A stretch of 61,815 bases of DNA, taken from the NCBI GenBank assembly GCA_002753565.1, contig PEAM01000025.1:1-61815 (forward strand), given 5' to 3'. Positions 22,913 to 31,445 of the stretch are shown here, piece after piece. A program made the position numbers and the translations under genes. Under the pieces are notes generated by a model that was not told the DNA's origin, did not search any database, and worked only from the letters and a program-made list of their open reading frames with translations. The DNA is from Magnetococcales bacterium (GTDB taxonomy: Bacteria; Pseudomonadota; Magnetococcia; Magnetococcales; JADFYX01). Within the stretch, counting starts at the first letter, position 1; the number at the start of each line of letters is the position of its first letter.

Positions 22913-23713
22913 ATGGAGATTATCTCCTTAGGCCCACAAGAGTTGGGGCTGTCTGCCCTGCTGGTTGTTCTTTTGGCGGTTATTTCAACCATTCAGCAGC
23001 TTGGCATTGGAAAAAAGATTCTTATTGCCGCCTGCCGAACAGTCATCCAGCTTTCGTTAATAGGAATCGTGTTAAAAACACTGTTTGAAACGGTCCACCT
23101 GCTCTGGATCTCTCTCATCGCCTTTACCATGCTTTTTATTGCCGGAAGAGAGGTTATGGCCCGTCAACAACGGCGGTTTTCCGGGATCTGGGGATTTGGT
23201 ATTGGCACCACCTCCATGTTTCTCTCCTCCTTTGTCATCACCTTGCTCTCTCTTCAACTGATCATCTCCCCTACTCCCTGGTACACCCCCCAATATGCCA
23301 TTCCTTTATTGGGCATGATGTTGGGAAACACCATGAACAGCATCTCATTGGGACTGGATCAGTTGACACGGGAGGTCTGGCGGGGCAAAGGGGTTATTGA
23401 AGCGCGGCTTGTCATGGGGCAAAGCTGGCAAGAGGCTATTCTCTCCTTTCGAAAAGAGGCGTTACGCACCAGCATGATCCCCTCCATCAACTCCATGGCG
23501 GCCGCCGGACTGGTCAGCCTTCCTGGTATGATGACAGGGCAGATTTTAGCCGGAAATTCGCCAGATACAGCGGTAAAATATCAGATTTTGATTATGTTCA
23601 TGATTACAGCTGGAGCAGGGTTTGGCTCCCTTTGCGCGGTGTGGCTGGGGGCCAGAAGATTATTTGACAGCCGACATCGGCTTCGGCTTGATCGGCTTCA
23701 CCCACCAAAATAG
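22913..23713 (+). CDS. ABC transporter permease, FetB/UPF0014 family
   Basis: 266 residues with about seven membrane segments. Family segments are RTVIQLSLIGIVL, the charged loop FIAGREVMARQQRRFSGIWG, PLLGMMLGNTMNSISLGLDQL, and the conserved SINSMAAAGLVSLPGMMTGQILAG near the end, followed by YQILIMFMI. It directly follows the ATP-binding gene (TGAATG). Together they resemble FetAB, which exports iron and relieves oxidative stress in E. coli. It converges with nfo 43 bases further on. Confidence 0.88.
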   Translation: MEIISLGPQELGLSALLVVLLAVISTIQQLGIGKKILIAACRTVIQLSLIGIVLKTLFETVHLLWISLIAFTMLFIAGREVMARQQRRFSGIWGFGIGTTSMFLSSFVITLLSLQLIISPTPWYTPQYAIPLLGMMLGNTMNSISLGLDQLTREVWRGKGVIEARLVMGQSWQEAILSFRKEALRTSMIPSINSMAAAGLVSLPGMMTGQILAGNSPDTAVKYQILIMFMITAGAGFGSLCAVWLGARRLFDSRHRLRLDRLHPPK

Positions 23714-23756
23714 AGAAAAACCGGCCTTACCCTGGCCTGGTGAGTGATGGGAGGGC

Positions 23757-24611
23757 CTACGCCTCCTCACCACCGGCAAAACGGTAGAGCAGTTGAATCT
23801 CCTGATCCCAGATGGTGCTGTCAATAGTCTCTAATACAAGAGGAATTTCATCGAAGGTGGGATCGTTCATGATAAATCGAAAGGGGTCCAAACCCAGTTT
23901 TCCCTCTCCCAGACTGTGATGTCGATCCACCCGACTGCCAAGGTCTGGTTTGGAGTCGTTGAGATGCATTCCGCGCAAATAGTCAAAACCAACAACCCTA
24001 CCAAACAACTCCATGGTCTGCTGATAGCTCTCTGGAGTTCGAAGGTCATAACCGGAAGTGAAGGTATGGCAGGTGTCCAAACAGACGCCTATACGGCTTT
24101 TATCTTCCACTTGATCGATAATCTGGGCAATCTGCTCAAAGGTATGGCCCAGATTAGAGCCTTGACCGGCGGTGTTCTCGATCACAGCCGTCACCCCCTG
24201 GCTCTGATCCAAAGCCCGGTTGAGGGACTCAGAGATGAGAGAGAGGCACGCTTCAACAGAAATTTTTCTGAGGTGGCTACCAGGATGAAAGTTTAAACAG
24301 GTCAGCCCCAACAACCGACAGCGCTCCAACTCATCAATAAAGGCCTCCAGAGATTGTTGGCGTTTTTCAGGGTCTGGGTTTCCCAAGTTGATCAGATAGC
24401 CATCATGAGGCAGCACATCTTGAGGGCGAAAACCTCCCTCTTCCAGATTATTCTTAAAGACATCTATCTGTTTTGTTTCCAAGGGTTTGGATTGCCACTG
24501 GCGTTGATTCTTGGTAAACATGGCAAAAGCTTTAGCTCCGATTGCAGCCGCATTCAGAGGGGCGTTCTCCACACCACCCGCAATCGAGACATGGGCACCA
24601 ACACGTTTCAT
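23757..24611 (-). CDS. nfo: Endonuclease IV (AP endonuclease)
   Basis: Cuts DNA 5' of abasic sites in base excision repair, using three zinc ions. 284 residues, a TIM barrel. Metal-ligand motifs are [41 protein letters not shown] and [11 protein letters not shown], all intact. The opening [18 protein letters not shown] is the standard family N-terminus. The gene is transcribed toward the FetB-like gene and is not obviously part of an operon. Confidence 0.97.
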   Translation of the reverse strand: MKRVGAHVSIAGGVENAPLNAAAIGAKAFAMFTKNQRQWQSKPLETKQIDVFKNNLEEGGFRPQDVLPHDGYLINLGNPDPEKRQQSLEAFIDELERCRLLGLTCLNFHPGSHLRKISVEACLSLISESLNRALDQSQGVTAVIENTAGQGSNLGHTFEQIAQIIDQVEDKSRIGVCLDTCHTFTSGYDLRTPESYQQTMELFGRVVGFDYLRGMHLNDSKPDLGSRVDRHHSLGEGKLGLDPFRFIMNDPTFDEIPLVLETIDSTIWDQEIQLLYRFAGGEEA

Positions 24612-24653
24612 TCCATATTCCTATTCATATCAATGTTTCACTTGAAAAGAGTG

Positions 24654-24696
24654 CCGTAATGCCTGGGAGGCATTACACCCCCCAAAATCGCTCATT
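24654..24696. repeat. REP-like palindrome, copy 2
   Basis: TAATGCC (24657-24663) and GGCATTA (24669-24675) form a 7-bp stem, followed by CACCCCCCAAAATCG. The design matches the elements at 19650 and 37155: palindrome, then an ACCCC run, then AAA. The rest of 24612-24805 holds no gene that I can see. Confidence 0.4.
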
Positions 24697-24805
24697 TATT
24701 AAACAGTAAACCTATGGAAACGGCTGTTGCCCTCACCCACCGGAAAGATAGCCACCCCTGCTTTCCAGTCATGGTAGGTTTTTGAGGGTGGGTGTGGGTA
24801 TCTCT

Positions 24806-25159
24806 CTATTTTTTACCCTTTTTTCCCCCTTTTTGTTTGGGGGCCTTTTTACGTTTGTTCTGCTCTTTTTTCTTCTCTTTCTTCTGCTTTTTCAACCGCT
24901 TGACTTTAGCCTCTTTTTCCTGCTCTTTTTTCTTCATACTCTGCTCTTTTTTCTTCTTGACTGAGCTGACGGCAGCACTGATTTTTTTCTCAGAAAGCAG
25001 GTTGTCCACCATCTCAACAACCAGTCCATCTTCAAGAAAATCGGCTTTCTCCTTGCGACCTTTTTTGGGGGATACCAGATCGCCCTTTAACAAATCACTC
25101 TCCATATCGGATTCGAACCTGACGGGCTTCAGCAGTTTCTTTTGTTTCATTTTACTCAT
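24806..25159 (-). CDS. Lysine-rich low-complexity protein of unknown function
   Basis: 117 residues from the ATG at 25157-25159. The first 65 residues are mixed (KPVRFESDMESDLLKGDLVSP, FLEDGLVVEMVDNLLSEKK). The last 50 are almost entirely Lys, Glu, Gln and Arg (KKKEQEKEAKVKRLKKQKK) and end in KGGKKGKK. No family is recognised and there is no signal peptide or membrane segment. The basic tail could bind nucleic acid or an acidic surface (inference). It is the last of three small minus-strand genes of odd composition. Confidence 0.5.
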   Translation of the reverse strand: MSKMKQKKLLKPVRFESDMESDLLKGDLVSPKKGRKEKADFLEDGLVVEMVDNLLSEKKISAAVSSVKKKKEQSMKKKEQEKEAKVKRLKKQKKEKKKEQNKRKKAPKQKGGKKGKK

Positions 25160-25264
25160 AGTATTGGTCTCGATTTTAAGGCTAAAAAATAAACATCTAA
25201 TCACTTCCAGATAATCCTGGCTAAGATCTCTCCCACCTCTACCACAGCATTGCTGTAAAGCAGG

Positions 25265-25537
25265 CTACCCTTCAGGTCCCGCCAGCCGCTGGTGATTGGG
25301 TGGTCCCTCCAGTAAATCTCTCTTTTTTGGTCCCCCCAACTGTTGGCGCCCTTCTGGCCCCTCTACCAACACTTTTTCTCCCGGCCCCTTCAGCCGATCT
25401 TTCTCCTCTGGCCCTTCTACCAATATTCTCTTTCCTGGTCCATCCAGTTGAATCCGGCTTAGCGGGCCTTCTACCAACTTTTTTTCTGTTGGCCCCTCTA
25501 ATAAGTCCCGCTGTTTTGAACCTTCTAGCTCTCTCAT
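25265..25537 (-). CDS. Nonapeptide-repeat protein, unknown function
   Basis: 90 residues made of about nine 9-residue repeats with the invariant core Gly-Pro, for example LVEGPLSRI, QLDGPGKRI, LVEGPEEKD, RLKGPGEKV. Two repeat types alternate, L(V/L)EGP then (Q/R)LxGP, so the true period is 18 residues (54 bases). A Lys or Arg usually stands three places after the Gly-Pro. There is no cysteine, no aromatic residue, no signal peptide and no membrane segment. AGAGG lies 5 bases before the ATG. I know of no family with this repeat. Regular turns every nine residues suggest a solenoid or extended fibre (inference). Confidence 0.55.
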   Translation of the reverse strand: MRELEGSKQRDLLEGPTEKKLVEGPLSRIQLDGPGKRILVEGPEEKDRLKGPGEKVLVEGPEGRQQLGGPKKRDLLEGPPNHQRLAGPEG

Positions 25538-25594
25538 GGCAACCTCTTCACACCGTTATGGTTTGAAAAACCAACAGTCCAACGTCATTCACCT

Positions 25595-25948
25595 TTAAGC
25601 TGCTGATCGAATAAATAGAGAAATAATCAACAAGATCGAGAAGATAACAATACTCACCACAGTGCCTGAAGTGGAATCTTTTTTGACCACCTCAACCCGT
25701 TTTTTCAGATGAGATACCGCCTCAGCCGATTCATGACTGGCCATGGAAACTTTTTGCACGGTATTTTGTAGCTTTAACAGCTCTTTTTGACTCTCTACCA
25801 TGGCGGCCTTCTCTTTTTCCAAGGCACCGGGAATGGCATACAGAGCGGTTTTCAAACTTTGCAACTCCGCCTCCAGAGCCGCCACCCGCACCTCCAGGCC
25901 GTTCCCCGAATTTTCCATACCCTCTCCATTCTGCTGTTTTTCAGTCAT
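25595..25948 (-). CDS. Coiled-coil protein with C-terminal membrane anchor
   Basis: 117 residues from the ATG at 25946-25948. Residues 15-90 have heptad-like leucine and charge spacing (VRVAALEAELQSLKTAL, SQKELLKLQNTVQKV, AVSHLKKRVEVVKK), a probable coiled coil. The last 20 residues are a single hydrophobic segment (VVSIVIFSILLIISLFI) ending in RSAA, so the protein is tail-anchored with its body in the cytoplasm. No family is recognised. It is upstream of the nonapeptide-repeat gene on the same strand, 57 bases away. Confidence 0.6.
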   Translation of the reverse strand: MTEKQQNGEGMENSGNGLEVRVAALEAELQSLKTALYAIPGALEKEKAAMVESQKELLKLQNTVQKVSMASHESAEAVSHLKKRVEVVKKDSTSGTVVSIVIFSILLIISLFIRSAA

Positions 25949-25960
25949 CACACATCCCAA

Positions 25961-26196
25961 CCCTTGTCAGCCTGTCGAAAAACAGACCCTGCCTGCCGTT
26001 TCCAGGATGATGGATTTCAAGTGAAAAGATACGCTTTGTCAATAGATTCCAAGCCCCCAATCCATCCATACCCCAACTAACCCCCAAGGATAGTCAACCC
26101 ATAGCCCAAAGACAAGAAAAACAAAGTTTTTCACCCCAATCAATCGGAAAAAGGCTCAGCTGGAAGCAAAGGTGGTTGCTGTTGGTCGGTGTCCAA
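25961..26196. other. Intergenic gap, nothing identified
   Basis: 236 bases between the kinase gene and the coiled-coil gene, both leftward. No RNA, repeat or terminator was found. A promoter for the three small genes should be here. Confidence 0.3.
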
Positions 26197-28590
26197 TCAA
26201 TGCTCTGGATCACTCTCTCTCATCGGAAAGATGTTCGTATTATCCTGATCTTTTTCGCTGCTGGTGGGACTGCAACGCTCATGAGACAAGGGAGCCGGAC
26301 TCAAAAAACGGCTCAAAACCTCTAAAAAGCTTTTTTTGTTGATGGGTTTACTCAAATGTCCATCACAGCCAACTCCGTAGGTCTGCTCTACATCCCCAGG
26401 CAGCGCGTTGGCGGTTAGTGCCAGTATTCGGGTTTTGGGGCGTTGTTGCGACCTCTCCCACGCTCGGATGGCTCGTGTCGCAGAGTAGCCATCCATCACC
26501 GGCATATGAATATCCATCAAGACCAGATCAAACGACCCACTTTTAAAGCACTCTATCGCCTCTTGACCATTTTCCGCCACGGTGTAGCGAAGGTTGTACC
26601 CTTTTAAAAAAGCCTGGATAAGAAAGAGGTTATCTTCGGAATCCTCCACAACAAGCAGATGCTTATTGGCAAAAAGGGCCGAATTATCTTCTTGAGTCGG
26701 GTTCAAGGCAGGGGGCTTTTTGGGTACAGCCTCAGCGGTGGCCTGGGGTAATCGAATATCGAAAATAAATCGACTCCCCTCCCCTTCCCTGCTCTCCAAC
26801 CAGATTTTTCCCTGCATCAACTCAACAAATTCTCGACACAAGCTCAAACCCAGACCAGATCCGCCAAATTTTCGTGTCAGCGTGCTATCGGCCTGAATAA
26901 ACTTCTCGAAAATACTCTCAACCTTCTCCAAGGGGACACCAATACCCGAGTCTGAAACCATAATGCGTACACTCTGATCATCCTTCTCATCCGGAGAGGC
27001 TGACAGGGCCACTTCGATCTCTCCGTCAAAGGTGAATTTAACCGCATTACTGAGCAAATTCACCAAAATCTGTCGTAGACGGGTGGGATCTCCCATCCGC
27101 CACAACACCATCCCCTCTTCTATTGTTCTAGAGAGAGTAATCTCTTTTTCGTTAACCATGACCTGAAAGGTACTCAACACTTCATCCGTCAATTCGCTCA
27201 AATTGAACGCCACCGACTCCAGTTGAATCTGTCCCGATTCGACACGGGAAACATCCAGGATATCATTAATCAAAACCAACAACCCCTCACCATTGCGCTT
27301 TAATACCCGGATATACGCCTGCCGCTGCTCTGGAGAGGTATCGCTATTACCCAGAAGCTCTGTCATACCAAGAATGGCATTCATGGGGGTGCGGATTTCG
27401 TGGCTCATGGAGGCAAGAAAATTACTTTTTGATTGATTGGCCTGTTCGGCCTCTTTTTTGGCCATACGGTGGGCCTGCTCCAGTCGGGTTCGCTCTTCCA
27501 CCTCCCGTTGCAACTCCCGGTTGCCCTCCTCCAGATCGTGAGCCATTTTATTAAACGAGTTGATCACTCCACCCACCTCATCGTTGGAGTGAATGGCCAC
27601 GCGGGTGGACATTTTCCCGGCAGAGAGGGCTTTGGCAGCCTCCTCCAGTTGGGTCAAGGGTGTGGTAATGGTGTGGGCCAACCACCAGGAGATGAAGGTG
27701 CCGACCAGAGAGATCCCCAAAAAGAAGAGAAAATAGAGCTGACCTATCTGCCGGGCCGGAAGCAGCGACTCTTGATGGGGAAGTACCACCACAACCGACC
27801 AGGGATTGTCCGCCACCGGCGCCACGGCAACCAGAGCGGATAGCCCGGTTATCTCCGCACTGCCAAACCCCTCCTCTCGATTAAGAATCTTTTGAAAAAT
27901 GGGTTCTGACCTCTTCCAGGTGGTCTGGTAGGGCTGAAACAGTCTGGAGCGGTCCTGATGGTAGAGAATCCGCCCCTTATCATCCACCAGCATGGAGAAG
28001 CCGCTCTCACCGGGATTGGCTGAGACAAAACCGGAAAAAAGCTCCAATAACGGCATCTCACCCAGAATAGCCCCGCCAAAATCATCAAAATAGGTGCGAA
28101 CCACATACAGCATGCGCAAAATGGGAAACCCCTCCTTCCCCTCCAAAACGGGAAAAAAAAGCACCTGGTTGGGGTTGTCTTTTGCTTTGGGAAACTGGGG
28201 TAGATCGGTTAAGGAGGCCAGGGGGTTGCCATCCACCAGACTACCCGAGTCCGATTGAAACTCGACCTCTCCATTCTGGTTGGCATAGAGCAAAAAAGGG
28301 AAGGTGGGCTGAAACCGTTGAAAATGGAAGCGGAGAATATCCTCTTTAAACTCAGAAATATAGACATCAATCTCCCGCGCTGTTGCCATCTCCACAAACT
28401 GTCGGCGCAGACTGTTCAGCCGGTCATGGATGGTCCGAGCCTGGGTCATGGCCAGCAGACTCATCTCTTTCTGTTGAACCTGGCTTATTGTGTTGGAGAG
28501 GGTGACATAGCCCACAACAGCCATCGCCGCCGATACCAGCGCGACCAACCCCACCAGTGCCAACCCAATTTTTTTTCTAATGGTCAACAT
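26197..28590 (-). CDS. Hybrid sensor histidine kinase (Cache-HAMP-HisKA-HATPase-REC)
   Basis: 797 residues from the ATG at 28588-28590, which has GAGGGGG 7 bases upstream. It has an N-terminal membrane segment (about 8-30), a periplasmic Cache-like region (about 35-280) and a second membrane segment (285-305). A HAMP domain (about 305-360) and a short coiled coil follow. The dimerisation/phosphoacceptor box is ASMSHEIRTPMNAILG, with His at about 397. The ATPase boxes NLLSNAVKF, DSGIGV and GGSGLGLSL precede a C-terminal receiver domain (VVEDSEDN, phospho-Asp at about 693 in LMDIHMPVMDG). No output protein is adjacent, so phosphorelay to a distant Hpt or regulator is likely. The phosphate-binding-like gene just upstream may supply its ligand signal. 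Confidence 0.93.
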   Translation of the reverse strand: MLTIRKKIGLALVGLVALVSAAMAVVGYVTLSNTISQVQQKEMSLLAMTQARTIHDRLNSLRRQFVEMATAREIDVYISEFKEDILRFHFQRFQPTFPFLLYANQNGEVEFQSDSGSLVDGNPLASLTDLPQFPKAKDNPNQVLFFPVLEGKEGFPILRMLYVVRTYFDDFGGAILGEMPLLELFSGFVSANPGESGFSMLVDDKGRILYHQDRSRLFQPYQTTWKRSEPIFQKILNREEGFGSAEITGLSALVAVAPVADNPWSVVVVLPHQESLLPARQIGQLYFLFFLGISLVGTFISWWLAHTITTPLTQLEEAAKALSAGKMSTRVAIHSNDEVGGVINSFNKMAHDLEEGNRELQREVEERTRLEQAHRMAKKEAEQANQSKSNFLASMSHEIRTPMNAILGMTELLGNSDTSPEQRQAYIRVLKRNGEGLLVLINDILDVSRVESGQIQLESVAFNLSELTDEVLSTFQVMVNEKEITLSRTIEEGMVLWRMGDPTRLRQILVNLLSNAVKFTFDGEIEVALSASPDEKDDQSVRIMVSDSGIGVPLEKVESIFEKFIQADSTLTRKFGGSGLGLSLCREFVELMQGKIWLESREGEGSRFIFDIRLPQATAEAVPKKPPALNPTQEDNSALFANKHLLVVEDSEDNLFLIQAFLKGYNLRYTVAENGQEAIECFKSGSFDLVLMDIHMPVMDGYSATRAIRAWERSQQRPKTRILALTANALPGDVEQTYGVGCDGHLSKPINKKSFLEVLSRFLSPAPLSHERCSPTSSEKDQDNTNIFPMRESDPEH

Positions 28591-28604
28591 GATAGCACCC
28601 CCTC

Positions 28605-29504
28605 TCATAACCCCGGCGGCAAACCGCCAGAGACCGGATAGATGCCGATCAGATTCATGAAATTGCGGATTTTTGGCTCAAAAAGATAGCGCATGAATTT
28701 TTGCTCCCAGCCCGTCACCGGCTTTTTGGCCACCAACTCCAAAAAAAGAAAGTGGGGATACTCACCGCTGGTAACCGATGCCTCACCCGGCTGAACACCG
28801 TCGATGGATAAAATTTTCAACCCCGATCCAAACGCAACCGAAAGGGGCAGAAAACCGATGGTATAAGGGTGGTTGGCAATGGCTTTGGCCGCACGAGGGG
28901 TAGAGAAAAAGATCTTTCCCGCCCGCCAATCCACCTCCCTTTTGATGAGAGAGTTTTCCAACACCGTTCGGGAGGCGTCACCACGTTCCCGGTTGACGAC
29001 ATAGATTTTATGGTCACGCCCCCCCACTTGCGCCCAGTTGTTCACCGCCCCTGAATAGATATCGAGAATTTGCCTTCTGGTCAAACTCTCGATACCTGTC
29101 ACCGAAGGGTGTACCGCAAAAACAATGGGGGAGATGGCAAAGGGGATGGAGAGCAAGCCGGCCTGCTCCCGCTGTTTCATGGGGCGGGCAATGCGGGCCA
29201 ACTGAGCCAACCCCTTCTGCAGGGCCAGAATACCGCCACCAGAGCCGATACTATCCGGCACATCCACCAGGATTCCCGAGGAGAGATGATCTTGCTCAAA
29301 CCGTCTGGCTACATGTCTAAGAAGGGCTTGGCTATCCCCGGTACCCGCTATCACCAGCACCTGGCTCAGCGCATCGGCATTCAGTGTGGCACCACCAGCC
29401 CACCGGTGAGGGAGTCCCACCACGAGGAGAATCATCATCAGAGCCACCCTACCGATCCGGTTCAATCGTCTCTCCCAATTCATCGTGTCGAATTCTGGCT
29501 TCAT
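28605..29504 (-). CDS. PstS-like periplasmic substrate-binding protein
   Basis: About 299 residues from the ATG at 29502-29504, or 292 from the next ATG at 29483. The start is not certain because the frame stays open far upstream over mobA. A signal-peptide-like segment (VALMMILLVVGLP) is followed by a PstS-type binding domain: LVIAGTGDSQALL, DVPDSIGSGGGILAL, PIVFAVHPSVTGIESLTRRQ, DIYSGAVNNWAQVGG and RERGDASRTVLEN. No pst transporter genes are near. The stop codon overlaps an ATG upstream of the kinase start, and only 14 bases separate it from the preferred kinase start. A role in signal sensing rather than transport is therefore likely (inference). Confidence 0.85.
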   Translation of the reverse strand: MKPEFDTMNWERRLNRIGRVALMMILLVVGLPHRWAGGATLNADALSQVLVIAGTGDSQALLRHVARRFEQDHLSSGILVDVPDSIGSGGGILALQKGLAQLARIARPMKQREQAGLLSIPFAISPIVFAVHPSVTGIESLTRRQILDIYSGAVNNWAQVGGRDHKIYVVNRERGDASRTVLENSLIKREVDWRAGKIFFSTPRAAKAIANHPYTIGFLPLSVAFGSGLKILSIDGVQPGEASVTSGEYPHFLFLELVAKKPVTGWEQKFMRYLFEPKIRNFMNLIGIYPVSGGLPPGL

Positions 29505-29529
29505 TGGACCATCTTTTCCTCTTCGCCGG

Positions 29530-30147
29530 TCAAACAACCCCCTCTTCGCGCCTGATTCTCTCTTCAGCTTGGCTGCGATCTGCCTGAGTATTGATATTGA
29601 AAAAAGGGTCTTCACCCTCCCTGTTTTCGCCAAAAAAGCACACTTTGTGAGGATATTTGGCCAGCCAATCATGCAGTCTAAGCTGTTTGGTGTCCAGAGC
29701 ATGGGTCAGCTGGGGTAGAATGGATCGGGGCCAGAGGGTAATCACCGGATGCAACCTCCCAAGGCTTTGGGCCACAACCGGCATGGCCTCCTCTTGGGCG
29801 ACTTCACACATCTTTTCGGCTAAGTTCTCGGGAAAAAAAGGGGTGTCGACCGGCACAGAGAGCAACCAGTCACACGCCAAGGTTAAGAACGCCGCTTCCA
29901 CACCCGCCAACGGCCCCAAAAAACCCTGCCGCCGATCAGCTACCACCCTGCAACGAAAAGCCTTGAATCGATCCGGATCTCCGTTGGCATTTAGAACCGC
30001 CTCTCCCACTTGAGGGGTCAACCGTGCCAGAACATGGGCCAACATGGGCCGATCCAACAACGGCAAAAAAGCCTTCTCCTGGTTTTCCATCCGTCGGGAG
30101 AGCCCCCCTGCCAACAGTAGCCCGGTAAGAGATGAAGGTTGTGGCAT
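29530..30147 (-). CDS. mobA: Molybdenum cofactor guanylyltransferase
   Basis: Joins GMP to molybdopterin, producing the bis-MGD cofactor needed by enzymes such as nitrate reductase and formate dehydrogenase. 205 residues. The nucleotide-binding motif LLLAGGLSRRM is at the N-terminus, followed by ANGDPDRF, GFLGPLAGVEAAF and the metal-binding aspartate region SVPVDTPFF. It stands alone in the window: no molybdoenzyme or other moa/moe gene is nearby. Confidence 0.94.
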   Translation of the reverse strand: MPQPSSLTGLLLAGGLSRRMENQEKAFLPLLDRPMLAHVLARLTPQVGEAVLNANGDPDRFKAFRCRVVADRRQGFLGPLAGVEAAFLTLACDWLLSVPVDTPFFPENLAEKMCEVAQEEAMPVVAQSLGRLHPVITLWPRSILPQLTHALDTKQLRLHDWLAKYPHKVCFFGENREGEDPFFNINTQADRSQAEERIRREEGVV

Positions 30148-30197
30148 GGCTCAGGCTCTCTTGATTTGAGTTAAAAAAGTGTCGAGACAGCATAGCC

Positions 30198-31019
30198 TCA
30201 CCCCTCGGATGGAAAAATAAACGCGCTCAACACCTGAATGGATTGCCTACCCCCTGAGGAAAAGCCACTATGGTGGCTACCCGATGCGGGGTAAAACTGC
30301 TTGGGCTGATGGGCTGCCTCAAACAGTTTTTTGCCATGGGAGTCTGGGATGATCTCATCGTCCGAGCTATGGATGACAAGAAGAGGGGCCTTTATCCGGG
30401 CTATCCTATCCAGGTTGGGGTAGATGATATGAGCCATCAGTCGGACCGGCAGATAGGGGTAGAGCTGGGCGGCCACATCTGGGATGGAGGTGAAGGTGCC
30501 TTCCAACACCAACCATCCCGGAGGATGGTCCACCGCCAAGCCGCTCGCCACCCCGCCCCCCAGGGAGTGACCATAAAAGAGGAGTCGATCGGCCGGGATG
30601 TTTTTCATCTCTACCAGATAGCGCCAGGCCGCTTCGGCATCGGCCTGGGTTCCCGCCTCTGAAGGCTCTCCTTCACTCAGACCATACCCTCTGTAGTCTA
30701 GCAGGAAGACCCCCATGCCCAAGGAGGAAAAAAGCGAAACATGCCCTTGCATCTCCGAGATATTGGTGGCATTACCATGAAAAAAAAGCACAACCGGCCT
30801 ATCCTCCCGACCCGGAATCCACCAGTTCACCAGGGTGACACCTTCACTATTCAGATGAACCGTTTCAAAATCCATACCCCATTGGGCCGGTGTGCCGGTG
30901 TGACCTTTGGGGGGGTGATAGACTTGAGAGCTTTGCGAAAAATAGAGCAGAGCCGCCACCACAAGATAACAGCCCAACAGAGCCAGAAAAAGGTTACTCC
31001 AAGAAAAAGAGTTAGCCAC
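30198..31019 (-). CDS. Membrane-anchored alpha/beta hydrolase (BEM46/ABHD13-like)
   Basis: 273 residues. An N-terminal hydrophobic segment (LFLALLGCYLVVAALLYF, about 10-27) anchors or exports the protein. The hydrolase fold shows the oxyanion strand FFHGNATNISE, DYRGYGLSEGEPSE, the nucleophile elbow YGHSLGGGVA, an aspartate in IHSSDDEIIPDSHG and a histidine in SGSHHSGF, so the Ser-Asp-His triad is complete. The substrate is unknown. Its first codons overlap the end of the Nudix gene. Confidence 0.85.
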   Translation of the reverse strand: MANSFSWSNLFLALLGCYLVVAALLYFSQSSQVYHPPKGHTGTPAQWGMDFETVHLNSEGVTLVNWWIPGREDRPVVLFFHGNATNISEMQGHVSLFSSLGMGVFLLDYRGYGLSEGEPSEAGTQADAEAAWRYLVEMKNIPADRLLFYGHSLGGGVASGLAVDHPPGWLVLEGTFTSIPDVAAQLYPYLPVRLMAHIIYPNLDRIARIKAPLLVIHSSDDEIIPDSHGKKLFEAAHQPKQFYPASGSHHSGFSSGGRQSIQVLSAFIFPSEG

Positions 31020-31440
31020 TGTTCTGGGCCAAAAATTCAGGGAGTGTCGCCAAAATCTCCTTCAGCTCCGACTCCTTAACCCGCTCGATAGCCTCCGCCA
31101 GATCGACCCACTCTCGGTCTCGAAACGCTTCGTCCCACCGCTCCCTAACCTCAGAGACCGCCATGGCAAACACCTCGGCCCGGCAAACACCCCCCCATTT
31201 GGGATAGGAGTAGCGCCCCAGAGAGAGCGGCCACACCTCCCCTTTGATTCCCGCCTCCTCCAAAGCCTCTTTGGCGGCAGAGTCGGCTGGGGAGAGATCG
31301 GACTCGACAATACCTTTGGGAATGATCCAGCGTTTTTTCCTACGGGAGGTGATCATCAAGATCTGCAACACCTCTCCCTCCACTCTATAGGGGATTACAG
31401 CCGATTGATCATAATAACTGTCTGGTCTCTCCTGGCCCAT
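31012..31440 (-). CDS. Nudix hydrolase, DIPP/diadenosine-polyphosphatase-like
   Basis: 142 residues. The Nudix box runs from GIVESDLSPADSA to KEALEEAGI. The metal-binding glutamates of the REUxEE part are kept (KEALEE), but Arg is Lys and the first conserved Glu of the box is Leu. RRKKRWIIPKG just before the box and the small size resemble diphosphoinositol-polyphosphate or dinucleotide hydrolases, so the substrate is probably a nucleoside polyphosphate derivative (inference). It starts 5 bases after recJ and overlaps the hydrolase gene by 8 bases, so these three genes are coupled. Confidence 0.85.
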   Translation of the reverse strand: MGQERPDSYYDQSAVIPYRVEGEVLQILMITSRRKKRWIIPKGIVESDLSPADSAAKEALEEAGIKGEVWPLSLGRYSYPKWGGVCRAEVFAMAVSEVRERWDEAFRDREWVDLAEAIERVKESELKEILATLPEFLAQNSG

Positions 31441-31445
31441 TTTAT

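Noticed and set aside
25265-25537. CRISPR-like periodicity
   Set aside because: The period is 27/54 bases without constant repeats and unique spacers; it is explained by a coding nonapeptide repeat with a start codon and ribosome-binding site.
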